Shown here: piece by piece, positions 33,311 through 46,250 of the stretch
Numbering within the stretch: the first letter of the stretch is position 1
Layout: each line of letters opens with the position of its first letter
From: Acanthopleura granulata
Taxonomy: Eukaryota; Mollusca; Polyplacophora; Chitonida; Chitonidae
Length of the DNA: 64,000 bases
Assembly: GCA_016165875.1 (NCBI GenBank)
Contig: JABBOT010000004.1
Location: forward strand, 12,525,672 to 12,589,671
Reading direction: 5' to 3'
Notes under the pieces: generated by a model
What the model saw: the letters and a program-made list of their open reading frames with translations, nothing else
What the model was told of the DNA's origin: nothing
Database searches by the model: none
Position numbers and translations under genes: made by a program

Positions 33311-36300
33311 TAATGTTGCGTAGGCATTTCACATAGGTTTTTCTTAAGCTCCCTTGTGTTTTGACTGCACAACGTTATGGCATGTTAGTCGCCTGCATAA
33401 AACAAAATGTCAGGGTAATGATTTGCACGTTGTGCTAATGTTGCGTAGGCATTTCACATTGGGTTTTCTTGAGCTCCCGTGTGTTTTGTCTGCACAACGT
33501 TATCTCATGGAAGTCGTCTGGAGGAAACAATATCAGAGTACTGGTTTGTAAGTTGTGCTAATGTTGCGTAGGCATTTCACACTGGGTTTTCTTGAGCTCC
33601 CGTGTGTTTTGTCCGCACAACGTTATCTCATGGAAGTCGTGTGGAGGAAACAATATCAGAGTACTGGTTTGTAAGTTGTGCTAATGTTGCGTAGGCATTT
33701 CACATTGGGTTTTCTTAAGCTCCCTTGTGTTTTGACTGCACAACGTTATGGCATGTTAGTCGCCTGCATGAAACAAAATGTCAGGGTAATGATTTACTTG
33801 TTGTCCTAATGTTGCGTAGGCATTTCACACTGGGTTTTCTTGAGCTCCCGTGTGTTTTGTCTGCACAACGTTATCTCATGGAAGTCGTGTGGAGGAAACA
33901 ATACCAGAGTACTGGTTTGTAAGTTGTGCTAATGTTGCGTAGGCATTTCACATTGGGTTTTATTAAGCTCCCTTGTGTTTTGACTGCACAACGTTATGGC
34001 ATGTTAGTCGCCTGCATAAAACAAAATGTCAGGGTAATGATTTGCACGTTGTGCTAATGTTGCGTAGGCATTTCACACTGGGTTTTCTTGAGCTCCCGTG
34101 TGTTTTGTCTGCACAACGTTATCTCATGGAAGTCGTGTGGAGGAAACAATATCAGAGTACTGGTTTGTAAGTTGTGCTAATGTTACGTAGGCATTTCACA
34201 TTGGGTTTTCTTAAGCTCCCTTGTGTTTTGACTGCACAACGTTATGGCATGTTAGTCGCCTGCATAAAACAAAATGTCAGGGTAATGATTTGCACGTTGT
34301 GCTAATGTTGCGTAGGCATTTCACACTGGGTTTTCTTGAGCTCCCGTGTGTTTTGTCTGCACAACGTTATCTCATGGAAGTCGTGTGGAGGAAACAATAT
34401 CAGAGTACTGGTTTGTAAGTTGTGCTAATGTTGCGTAGGCATTTCACACTGGGCTTTCCTGAGCTCCCGTGTGTTCTCCCTACACAACGTCATCGCATAT
34501 AAATCGTCTAGTATAAAGAAAACATCAGAGTAATTTTTTGTAAGTTGTGCTAATATTGCGGTTATCTTCATCGGCCATGTGTTTTGCCTACACAATCTAA
34601 TCCCATCTAAGTCGTATGGAGGAAAGAAAAAATGAAAGTACTGGTTTGTAAAGAAAGCTAATATTACGCAGTCATTTGACTCTGTGTTTTCTTCATGTCT
34701 AGTGTGTTTTTCCTACAAAATGTTATCTCCTGCAAGTCGGGTATAGGAAACGAAATGTCAGAGTAACGATTTGAAAATTGTGCCAATATTGCCTACTCAT
34801 TTCAAGCTGGGTTATCTGCAGCTCCCGTGTCTTCTTCCTACAGAAAAATTATCTCAAAGAAGTCTTCTGAAGGGACGAAAATATGAGATTGGCGGTTGGT
34901 AAGTTGTGCTATTGTTACATAGGTATTTCACCAATGGGTTCTCTACACAACATTATCTCATGGAAGTCGCCTGCATTAAACAAAATGTGAGAGTAATGAT
35001 ATGTAGGTTGTGCTATTGTTGCGTATGAATTTCGAACAGCGTTATTTTATATCTGCAGGGCGTTTTCCTCACTGAATGTTATCTCAAAGAAGTCATCTGC
35101 ACTAAACAAAATCTCAGGGTAATGATTTGCATGTTGTGCTTTATCTGCATTTCATGCTGATTTCTCTTCAGCTGACGTGTGTTTTCCTGGCACAACGTTA
35201 TCTTAAGTAAGTCGTCTGGAGGACAAAATATCAGAGTAGTCGTTTCTAAGTTGAGCTAATGTTGCGTAGACATTCCACACTGTGTTACCTTCATCTCCTT
35301 TGTGTTTTGAGTGCATAACCTTATCTCATGGAAGTCGACTGCATAAAACAAAATGTGACAGTAATGTTATGTAGGTTGTGCTATTGTTGCGTAGGAATTT
35401 CAGACAGGGTTATCTTCCATCTGCAGTGTGTTCTGCCCCATAAAGGTTATCTCAAAGTAGTCGTCTTCAGGGAAGAGAATGTGAGGGTAATGATTTGCAA
35501 ATTCTGCTAATGTTGCGTAGGCATTTCACACTGGGTTTTTTGAGCTCCCGTGTGTTTTGTCTGCACAACGTCATCTCATGGAAGTGGTCTGGAGGACAAA
35601 ATATCAGGGTAGTGGTTTGTAAGTTGTGCTAATGTTGCGTAGGCATTTCACATTGGGTTTTCTTGAGCTCCCGTGTGTTTTGACTGCACAACGATATCTA
35701 AAGTAAGTCGTCTGTAGGACAAAATATCAGAGTAGTCGTTTCTATGTTGAGCTAATGTTGCGTAGACATTCCAAACTGGGTTGTCTTCATCTTCTTTGTG
35801 TTTTGAGTGCACCAGCCTATCTCATGGAAGTCGACTGCATAAAACAAAATGTCATAGTAATGTTATGTAGGTTGTGCTAATGTTGGGTAGGAATTTCACA
35901 TTGGGTTATCTTCCATCTGCAGTGTGTTTTCGTCAACAAACTTTATCTCAAAGTAGTCGTCTTCATTGAAGAGAATGTGAGGGTAATGATTTGCATGGTG
36001 TGCTAATGTTGCGTAGGCATTTCACACTGGGTTTTCTTGAGCTCCCGTGTGTTTTGTCTGCACAACGTTATCTCATGGAAGTCGTCTGGAGAAGAAAATA
36101 TCAGCGTAGTATTTTGTAAGTTGTGCTAATGTTGCGTAGGCATTTCACATTGGGTTTTCTTGAGCTCCCTTGTGTTTTGACTGCACAACGTTATGGCATG
36201 TTAGTCGCCTGCATAAAACAAAATGTCAGGGTAATGATTTGCATGTTGTGCTAATGTTGCGTAGGCATTTCACACTGGGTTTTATTGAGCTCCCGTGTGT

Positions 36301-36375
36301 TTTGTCTGCACAACGTTATCTCATGGAAGTCGTCTTGAAGACAAAATATCAGGGTAGGGGTTTGTAAGTTGTGCT

Positions 36376-37122
36376 AATGTTGCGTAGGCATTTCAGACTG
36401 GGTTATCTTCATCTCCCGTGTGTTTTGTCTGCACAACGTTATCGCATGGAAGTTGTCTGGAGCACAAAATATCAGAGTAGTGGTTTATAAGTTGAGCTAT
36501 TGTTGCGTAGACATTCCACACTGGGTTACCTTCATCTCCCTTGTGTTTTGAGTGCACCATCTTATCTCATGGAAGTCGACTGCATAAAACAAAATGTCAT
36601 AGTAATGTTATGTATGTTGTGCTATTGTTGCGTATTAATTTCAGACAGGGTTATCTGCCATCTGAATGTGTTTTCATCCCTGAAGGTTATCTCAAAGAAG
36701 TGGTGTGCACTAAAGAGAATGTGAGGGTAATGATTTACTTGTTGTGCTAATGTTGCGTAGGCATTTCAGACTGGGTTATCTTCATCTCCCGTGTGTTTTG
36801 TCTGCACAACGTTATCGCATGGAAGTTGTCTGGAGCACAAAATATCAGAGTAGTGGTTTATAAGTTGAGCTATTGTTGCGTAGACATTCCACACTGGGTT
36901 ACCTTCATCTCCCTTGTGTTTTGAGTGCACCATCTTATCTCATGGAAGTCGACTGCATAAAACAAAATGTCATAGTAATGTTATGTATGTTGTGCTATTG
37001 TTGCGTATTAATTTCAGACAGGGTTATCTGCCATCTGAATGTGTTTTCATCCCTGAAGGTTATCTCAAAGAAGTGGTGTGCACTAAAGAGAATGTGAGGG
37101 TAATGATTTACATGTTGTGCTA
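36376..37122 (+). repeat. Tandem duplication of a 373 bp trimer
   Basis: The monomer trio beginning near TTTCAGACTGGGTTATC recurs 373 bp later (36,394 and 36,767). All downstream landmarks, including TTTTCATCCCTGAAGG, are repeated with hardly any change. Confidence 0.88.
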
Positions 37123-38099
37123 ATGTTGCGTAGGCATTTCACATTGGGTTTTGTTGAGCTACCGTGTGTTTTGTCTGCACAACGTTATCTCATGGAAGTC
37201 GTCTGGAAAAAAATATATCATAGTAGTGGTTTGTAAGTTGTGCTAATGTTGCATAGGCATTTCACATTGGGTTATCTTCATCTCCGCAGTGTTTTGACTG
37301 CAGCACCTCATCTCATGGAAGTCGCCTGCATAAAACAAAATGTCAGAGTACTGATATGTAGGTTGTGCTATTGTTGTGTAGAAATTTCAGACAGGGTTAT
37401 CTGCCATCTGAATGTGTTTTCGTCAACAAACTTTATCTCAAAGTGGTCGTCTTCATTGAAGAGAATGTGAGGGTAATGATTTGCATGGTGTGCTAATGTT
37501 GCGTAGGCATTTCACACTGGGTTTTCTTGAGCTCCCGTGTGTTTTGTCTGCACAACGTTATCTCATGAAAGTCGTCTGGAGAAAAAAATATCAGGGTAGT
37601 GGTTTGTAAGTTGTGCTAATGTTGCGTAGGCATTTCACACCGGGTTATCTTCATCTCCCGTGTGTCTTGACTGCACAACGTTATCGCACGGGAGTGGCCT
37701 GCATGAAAGAAAATGTCAGGGTAATGATTTGCAAGTTGTGCTAATGTTGCCTAGGCATTTCACACTGGGTTATCTTCATCTAACCAGTGTTTTGACTGCA
37801 GCACCTCATCTCATGGAAGTCGCCTGCATAAAACAAAATGTCAGAGTACTGATATGTAGGTTGTGCTATTGTTGCGTAGAAATTTCAGACAGGGTTATCT
37901 GCCATCTGAATGTGTTTTCGTCAACAAACTTTATCTCAAAGTGGTCGTCTTCATTGAAGAGAATGTGAGGGTAATGATTTGCATGGTGTGCTAATGTTGC
38001 GTAGGCATTTCACACTGGGTTTTCTTGAGCTCTCGTCTGTTTTGACTGCACAACGTTATCACATGGAAGTCGTCCGGAGGAGAAAATATCAGGGTAGTG

Positions 38100-41000
38100 G
38101 TTTGTAAGTTGTGCTAATGTTGCGTAGGCATTTCACACTGGGTTATCTTCATCTAACCAGTGTTTTGACTGCACAACCTCATCTCATGGAAGTCTCCTGC
38201 ATAAAACAAAATCTCAGAGTAATTGTATGTGGGTTATGGTATTGTTGCATTTCAGATATTCTTATCTTGCAAGTGCAGTGTGTTTGCCCCATTGAAGGTT
38301 GTCTCAAAGAAGTCGTCTGCACTAAACAAAGTGTCAGGGTAATGATTTTCCTGGTGTGCTAATGATGCGTAAAGATTTCCAACTGGGTTATCTTCATCTC
38401 CCGTGTGCTTTATCTACACAACCTCATAGAAGTGGCCTACTTAAAAGAAACTGTCAGAGTAAGGATATGTAGGTTGTACTATTGTTGCTTAGGAATTTCA
38501 GATAGGGTTATCTTCCATGTGCAGTGTGTTTTCCCCCATAAAAGTTATCTCAAAGTAGTCGTCTTCAGGGAAGACAATGTGAGTGTAATGATGTGCAAAT
38601 TCTGCTAATGTTGCGGAGGCATTTCACACTGGGTTTTCTTGAGGTGCCGTGTGTTTTGTCTGCACAACGTTACCTCATGGAAGTTGTCTGGAGGAAAAAA
38701 TAGCAGAATACTGGTTTGTTAATTGAGCTAATGTTGCGTAGGCATTTCACACTGGGTTTTCTTGAGCTCCCGTGTGTTTTGACTGCACAACGTTATCGAA
38801 AGTAAGTCGTCTGTAGGACAAAATATCAGAGTAGTCGTTTCTAAGTTGAGCTAATGTTGCGTAGACATTCCACACTGTGTTACCTTCATCTCCTATGTGT
38901 TTTGAGTGCATAACCTTATCTCATGGAAGTCGACTGCATAAAACAAAATGTGACAGTAATGTTATGTAGGTTGTGCTATTGTTGAGTAGGAATTTCAAAC
39001 AGGGTTATCTTCCATCTGCAGTGTGTTCTGCCCCATAAAGGTTATCTCAAAGTAGTCGTCTTCATTGAAGAGAATGTGAGGGTAATGATTTGCAAATTCT
39101 GCTAATGTTGCGTAGGCATTTCACACTGGGTTTTTTTGAGCTCCCGTGTGTTTTGTCTGCACAACGTTATCTCATGGATGTGGTCTGGAGGACAAAATAT
39201 CAGGGTAGTGGTTTGTAAGTTGTGCTAATGTTGCGTAATCATTTCACATTGGGTTATCTTCATCTCCCGTGTGTTTTGACTGCACACCGTTAACGCATGG
39301 AAGTTGTCTGGAGCACAAAATATCAGAGTAGTCGCTTCTAAGTTGAGCTAATGTTGCGTAGACATTCCAAACTGGGTTGTCTTCATCTTCTTTGTGTTTT
39401 GAGTGCACCAGCCTATCTCATGGAAGTCGACTGCATAAAACAAAATGTCATAGTAATGTTATGTAGGTTGTGCTAATGTTGGGTAGGAATTTCACATTGG
39501 GGTATCTTCCATCTGCAGTGTGTTTTCGTCAACAAACTTTATCTCAAGGTAGTCGTCTTCATTGAAGAGAATGTGAGGGTAATGATTTGCATGGTGTGCT
39601 AATGTTGCGTAGGCATTTCACACTGGGTTTTTTTTGAGCTCCCGTGTGTTTTGTCTGCACAACGTTATCTCATGGAAGTCGTCTGGAGAAAAATATATCA
39701 TAGTAGTGGTTTGTAAGTTGTGCTAATGTTGCGTAGGCATTTCACATTGGGTTTTCTTGAGCTCCCTTGTGTTTTGACTGCACAACGTTATGGCATGTTA
39801 GTCGCCTGCATAAAACAAAATGTCAGGGTAATGATTTGCATGTTGTGCTAATGTTGCGTAGGCGTTTCACACTGGGTTTTATTGAGCTCCCGTGTGTTTT
39901 GTCTGCACAACGTTATCTCATGGAAGTCGTCTTGAAGACAAAATATCAGAGTAGGGGTTTGTAAGTTGTGCTAATGTTGCGTAGGCATTTCAGACTGGGT
40001 TATCTTCATCTCCCGTGTGTTTTGTCTGCACAACGTTATCGCATGGAAGTTGTCTGGAGCACAAAATATCAGAGTAGTGGTTTATAAGTTGAGCTATTGT
40101 TGCGTAGACATTCCACACTGGGTTACCTTCATCTCCCTTGTGTTTTGAGTGCACCATCTTATCTCATGGAAGTCGACTGCGTAAAACAAAATGTCATAGT
40201 AATGTTATGTATGTTGTGCTATTGTTGCGTATTAATTTCAGACAGGGTTATCTGCCATCTGAATGTGTTTTCATCCCTGAAGGTTATCTCAAAGAAGTGG
40301 TCTGCACTAAAGAGAATGTGAGGGTAATGATTTACTTGTTGTGCTAATGTTGCGTAGGCATTTCACGTTGGGTTTTGTTGAGCTACCGTGTGTTTTGTCT
40401 GCACAACGTTATCTCATGGAAGTCGTCTGGAGAAAAATATATCATAGTAGTGGTTTGTAAGTTGTGCTAATGTTGCGTAGGCATTTCACATTGGGTTATC
40501 TTCATCTCCGCAGTGTTTTGACTGCAGCACCTCACCTCATGGAAGTCGCCTGCATAAAACAAAATGTCAGAGTACTGATATGTAGGTTGTGCTATTGTTG
40601 CGTAGAAATTTCAGACAGGGTTATCTGCCATCTGAATGTGTTTTCGTCAACAAACTTTATCTCAAAGTGGTCGTCTTCATTGAAGAGAATGTGAGGGTAA
40701 TGATTTGCATGGTGTGCTAATGTTGCGTAGGCATTTCACACTGGGTTATCTTCATCTAACCAGTGTTTTGACTGCACAACCTCATCTCAGGGAAGTCTCC
40801 TGCATAAAACAAAATCTCAGAGTAATTGTATGTAGGTTATGGTATTGTTGCATTTCAGATATTCTTATCTTGCAAGTGCAGTGTGTTTGCCTCATTGAAG
40901 GTTGTCTCAAAGAAGTCGTCTGCACTAAACAAAGTGTCAGGGTAATGATTTTCCTGGTGTGCTAATGATGCGTAAAGATTTCCAACTGGGTTATCTTCAT

Positions 41001-44000
41001 CTCCCGTGTGCTTTCTCTACACAACCTCATAGAAGTGGCCTACTTAAAAGAAACTGTCAGAGTAAGGATATGTAGGTTGTACTATTGTTGCTTAGGAATT
41101 TCAGATAGGGTTATCTTCCATGTGCAGTGTGTTTTCCCCCATAAAAGTTATCTCAAAGTTGTCGTCTTCAGGGAAGACAATGTGAGTGTAATGATGTGCA
41201 AATTCTGCTAATGTTGCGGAGGCATTTCACACTGGGTTTTCTTGAGGTGCCGTGTGTTTTGTCTGCACAACGTTACCTCATGGAAGTTGTCTGGAGGAAA
41301 AAATAGCAGAATACTGGTTTGTAAATTGAGCTAATGTTGCGTAGGCATTTCACACTGGGTTTTCTTGAGCTCCCGTGTGTTTTGACTGCACAACGTTATC
41401 GAAAGTAAGTCGTCTGTAGGACAAAATATCAGAGTAGTCGTTTCTAAGTTGAGCTAATGTTGCGTAGACATTCCACACTGTGTTACCTTCATCTCCTATG
41501 TGTTTTGAGTGCATAACCTTATCTCATGGAAGTCGACTGCATAAAACAAAATGTAACAGTAATGTTATGTAGGTTGTGCTATTGTTGAGTAGGAATTTCA
41601 GACAGGGTTATCTTCCATCTGCAGTGTGTTCTGCCCCATAAAGGTTATCTCAAAGTAGTCGTCTTCATTGAAGAGAATGTGAGGGTAATGATTTGCAAAT
41701 TCTGCTAATGTTGCGTAGGCATTTCACACTGGGTTTTTTTGAGCTCCCGTGTGTTTTGTCTGCACAACGTTATCTCATGGATGTGGTCTGGAGGACAAAA
41801 TATCAGGGTAGTGGTTTGTAAGTTGTGCTAATGTTGCGTAATCATTTCACATTGGGTTTTCTTGAGCTCCCGTGTGTTTTGACTGCACAACGTTATCTAA
41901 AGTAAGTCGTCTGTAGGACAAAATATCAGAGTAGTCGCTTCTAAGTTGAGCTAATGTTGCGTAGACATTCCAAACTGGGTTGTCTTCATCTTCTTTGTGT
42001 TTTGAGTGCACCAGCCTATCTCATGGAAGTCGACTGCATAAAACAAAATGTCATAGTAATGTTATGTAGGTTGTGCTAATGTTGGGTAGGAATTTCACAT
42101 TGGGGTATCTTCCATCTGCAGTGTGTTTTCGTCAACAAACTTTATCTCAAGGTAGTCGTCTTCATTGAAGAGAATGTGAGGGTAATGATTTGCATGGTGT
42201 GCTAATGTTGCGTAGGCATTTCACACTGGGTTTTCTTGAGCTCCCGTGTGTTTTGTCTGCACAACGTTATCTCATGGAAGTCGTTTGGAGAAAAATATAT
42301 CATAGTAGTGGTTTGTAAGTTGTGCTAATGTTGCGTAGGCATTTCACATTGGGTTTTCTTGAGCTCCCTTGTGTTTTGACTGCACAACGTTATGGCATGT
42401 TAGTCGCCTGTATAAAACAAAATGTCAGGGTAATGATTTGCATGTTGTGCTAATGTTGCGTAGGCGTTTCACACTGGGTTTTATTGAGATCCCGTGTGTT
42501 TTGTCTGCACAACGTTATCTCATGGAAGTCGTCTTGAAGACAAAATATCAGAGTAGGGGTTTATAAGTTGTGCTAATGTTGCGTAGGCATTTCAGACTGG
42601 GTTATCTTCATCTCCCGTGTGTTTTGACTGCACACCGTTATCGCATGGAAGTTGTCTGGAGCACAAAATATCAGAGTAGTGGTTTATAAGTTGAGCTATT
42701 GTTGCGTAGACATTCCAAACTGGGTTACCTTCATCTCCGCAGTGTTTTGAGTGCACCATCTTATCTCATGGAAGTCGCCTGCATAAAACAAAATGTCAGA
42801 GTACTGATATGTAGGTTGTGCTATTGTTGCGTAGAAATTTCAGACAGGGTTATCTGCCATCTGAATGTGTTTTCGTCAACAAACTTTATCTCAAAGTAGT
42901 CGTCTTCATTGAAGAGAATGTGAGGGTAATGATTTGCATGGTGTGCTAATGTTGCGTAGGCATTTGACACTGGGTTTTCTTGAGCTCCCGTGTGTTTTGT
43001 CTGCACAACGTTATCTCATGAAAGTCGTCTGGAGAAGAAAATATCAGGGTAGTGGTTTGTAAGTTGTGCTAATGTTGCGTAGGCATTTCACACTGGGTTA
43101 TCTTCATCTAACCAGTGTTTTGACTGCACAACCTCATCTCAGGGAAGTCTCCTGCATAAAACAAAATCTCAGAGTAATTGTATGTAGGTTATGGTATTGT
43201 TGCATTTCAGATATTCTTATCTTGCAAGTGCAGTGTGTTTACCCCATTGAAGGTTGTCTCAAAGAAGTCGTCTGCACTAAACAAAGTGTCAGGGTAATGA
43301 TTTTCCTGGTGTGCTAATGATGCGTAAAGATTTCCAACTGGGTTATCTTAATCTCCCGTGTGCTTTATCTACACAACCTCATAGAAGTGGCCTACTTAAA
43401 AGAAACTGTCAGAGTAAGGATATGTAGGTTGTACTATTGTTGCTTAGGAATTTCAGATAGGGTTATCTTCCATGTGCAGTGTGTTTTCCCCCATAAAAGT
43501 TATCTCAAAGTTGTCGTCTTCAGGGAAGACAATGTGAGTGTAATGATGTGCAAATTCTGCTAATGTTGCGGAGGCATTTCACACTGGGTTTTCTTGAGGT
43601 GCCGTGTGTTTTGTCTGCACAACGTTACCTCATGGAAGTTGTCTGGAGGAAAAAATAGCAGAATACTGGTTTGTTAATTGAGCTAATGTTGCGTAGGCAT
43701 TTCACACTGGGTTTTCTTGAGCTCCCGTGTGTTTTGACTGCACAACGTTATCGAAAGTAAGTCGTCTGTAGGACAAAATATCAGAGTAGTCGTTTCTAAG
43801 TTGAGCTAATGTTGCGTAGACATTCCACACTGTGTTACCTTCATCTCCTATGTGTTTTGAGTGCATAACCTTATCTCATGGAAGTCGACTGCATAAAACA
43901 AAATGTGACAGTAATGTTATGTAGGTTGTGCTATTGTTGAGTAGGAATTTCAGACAGGGTTATCTTCCATCTGCAGTGTGTTCTGCCCCATAAAGGTTAT

Positions 44001-46250
44001 CTCAAAGTAGTCGTCTTCATTGAAGAGAATGTGAGGGTAATGATTTGCAAATTCTGCTAATGTTGCGTAGGCATTTCACACTGGGTTTTTTTGAGCTCCC
44101 GTGTGTTTTGTCTGCACAACGTTATCTCATGGATGTGGTCTGGAGGACAAAATATCAGGGTAGTGGTTTGTAAGTTGTGCTAATGTTGCGTAATCATTTC
44201 ACATTGGGTTTTCTTGAGCTCCCGTGTGTTTTGACTGCACAACGTTATCTAAAGTAAGTCGTCTGTAGGACAAAATATCAGAGTAGTCGTTTCTAAGTTG
44301 AGCTAATGTTGCGTAGACATTCCGAACTGGGTTGTCTTCATCTTCTTTGTGTTTTGAGTGCACCAGCCTATCTCATGGAAGTCGACTGCATAAAACAAAA
44401 TGTCATAGTAATGTTATGTAGGTTGTGCTAATGTTGGGTAGGAATTTCACATTGGGGTATCTTCCATCTGCAGTGTGTTTTCGTCAACAAACTTTATCTC
44501 AAGGTAGTCGTCTTCATTGAAGAGAATGTGAGGGTAATGATTTGCATGGTGTGCTAATGTTGCGTAGGCATTTCACACTGGGTTTTCTTGAGCTCCCGTG
44601 TGTTTTGTCTGCACAACGTTATCTCATGAAAGTCGTCTGGAGAAGAAAATATCAGGGTAGTGGTTTGTAAGTTGTGCTAATGTTGCGTAGGCATTTCACA
44701 CTGGGTTATCTTCATCTAACCAGTGTTTTGACTGCACAACCTCATCTCAGGGAAGTCTCCTGCATAAAACAAAATCTCAGAGTAATTGTATGTAGGTTAT
44801 GGTATTGTTGCATTTGAGATATTCTTATCTTGCAAGTGCAGTGTGTTTGCCCCATTGAAGGTTGTCTCAAAGAAGTCGTCTGCACTAAACAAAGTGTCAG
44901 GGTAATGATTTTCCTGGTGTGCTAATGATGCGTAAAGATTTCCAACTGGGTTATCTTAATCTCCCGTGTGCTTTATCTACACAACCTCATAGAAGTGGCC
45001 TACTTAAAAGAAACTGTCAGAGTAAGGATATGTAGGTTGTACTATTGTTGCTTAGGAATTTCAGATAGGGTTATCTTCCATGTGCAGTGTGTTTTCCCCC
45101 ATAAAAGTTATCTCAAAGTTGTCGTCTTCAGGGAAGACAATGTGAGTGTAATGATGTGCAAATTCTGCTAATGTTGCGGAGGCATTTCACACTGGGTTTT
45201 CTTGAGGTGCCGTGTGTTTTGTCTGCACAACGTTACCTCATGGAAGTTGTCTGGAGGAAAAAATAGCAGAATACTGGTTTGTTAATTGAGCTAATGTTGC
45301 GTAGGCATTTCACACTGGGTTTTCTTGAGCTCCCGTGTGTTTTGACTGCACAACGTTATCGAAAGTAAGTCGTCTGTAGGACAAAATATCAGAGTAGTCG
45401 TTTCTAAGTTGAGCTAATGTTGCGTAGACATTCCACACTGTGTTACCTTCATCTCCTATGTGTTTTGAGTGCATAACCTTATCTCATGGAAGTCGACTGC
45501 ATAAAACAAAATGTAACAGTAATGTTATGTAGGTTGTGCTATTGTTGAGTAGGAATTTCAGACAGGGTTATCTTCCATCTGCAGTGTGTTCTGCCCCATA
45601 AAGGTTATCTCAAAGTAGTCGTCTTCATTGAAGAGAATGTGAGGGTAATGATTTGCAAATTCTGCTAATGTTGCGTAGGCATTTCACACTGGGTTTTTTT
45701 GAGCTCCCGTGTGTTTTGTCTGCACAACGTTATCTCATGGATGTGGTCTGGAGGACAAAATATCAGGGTAGTGGTTTGTAAGTTGTGCTAATGTTGCGTA
45801 ATCATTTCACATTGGGTTTTCTTGAGCTCCCGTGTGTTTTGACTGCACAACGTTATCTAAAGTAAGTCGTCTGTAGGACAAAATATCAGAGTAGTCGTTT
45901 CTAAGTTGAGCTAATGTTGCGTAGACATTCCGAACTGGGTTGTCTTCATCTTCTTTGTGTTTTGAGTGCACCAGCCTATCTCATGGAAGTCGACTGCATA
46001 AAACAAAATGTCATAGTAATGTTATGTAGGTTGTGCTAATGTTGGGTAGGAATTTCACATTGGGGTATCTTCCATCTGCAGTGTGTTTTCGTCAACAAAC
46101 TTTATCTCAAGGTAGTCGTCTTCATTGAAGAGAATGTGAGGGTAATGATTTGCATGGTGTGCTAATGTTGCGTAGGCATTTCACACTGGGTTTTCTTGAG
46201 CTCCCGTGTGTTTTGTCTGCACAACGTTATCTCATGGAAGTCGTCTTGAA
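38100..46250 (+). repeat. Higher-order repeat block III (units of 2,603, 2,352 and 1,608 bp)
   Basis: The monomer containing TTTATCTACACAACCTC (or TTTCTCTACACAACCTC) recurs at about 38,405, 41,008, 43,360 and 44,968. Spacings of 2,603, 2,352 and 1,608 bp equal 21, 19 and 13 monomers, so successive units differ by loss of whole monomers while the remaining order is kept. Confidence 0.88.
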
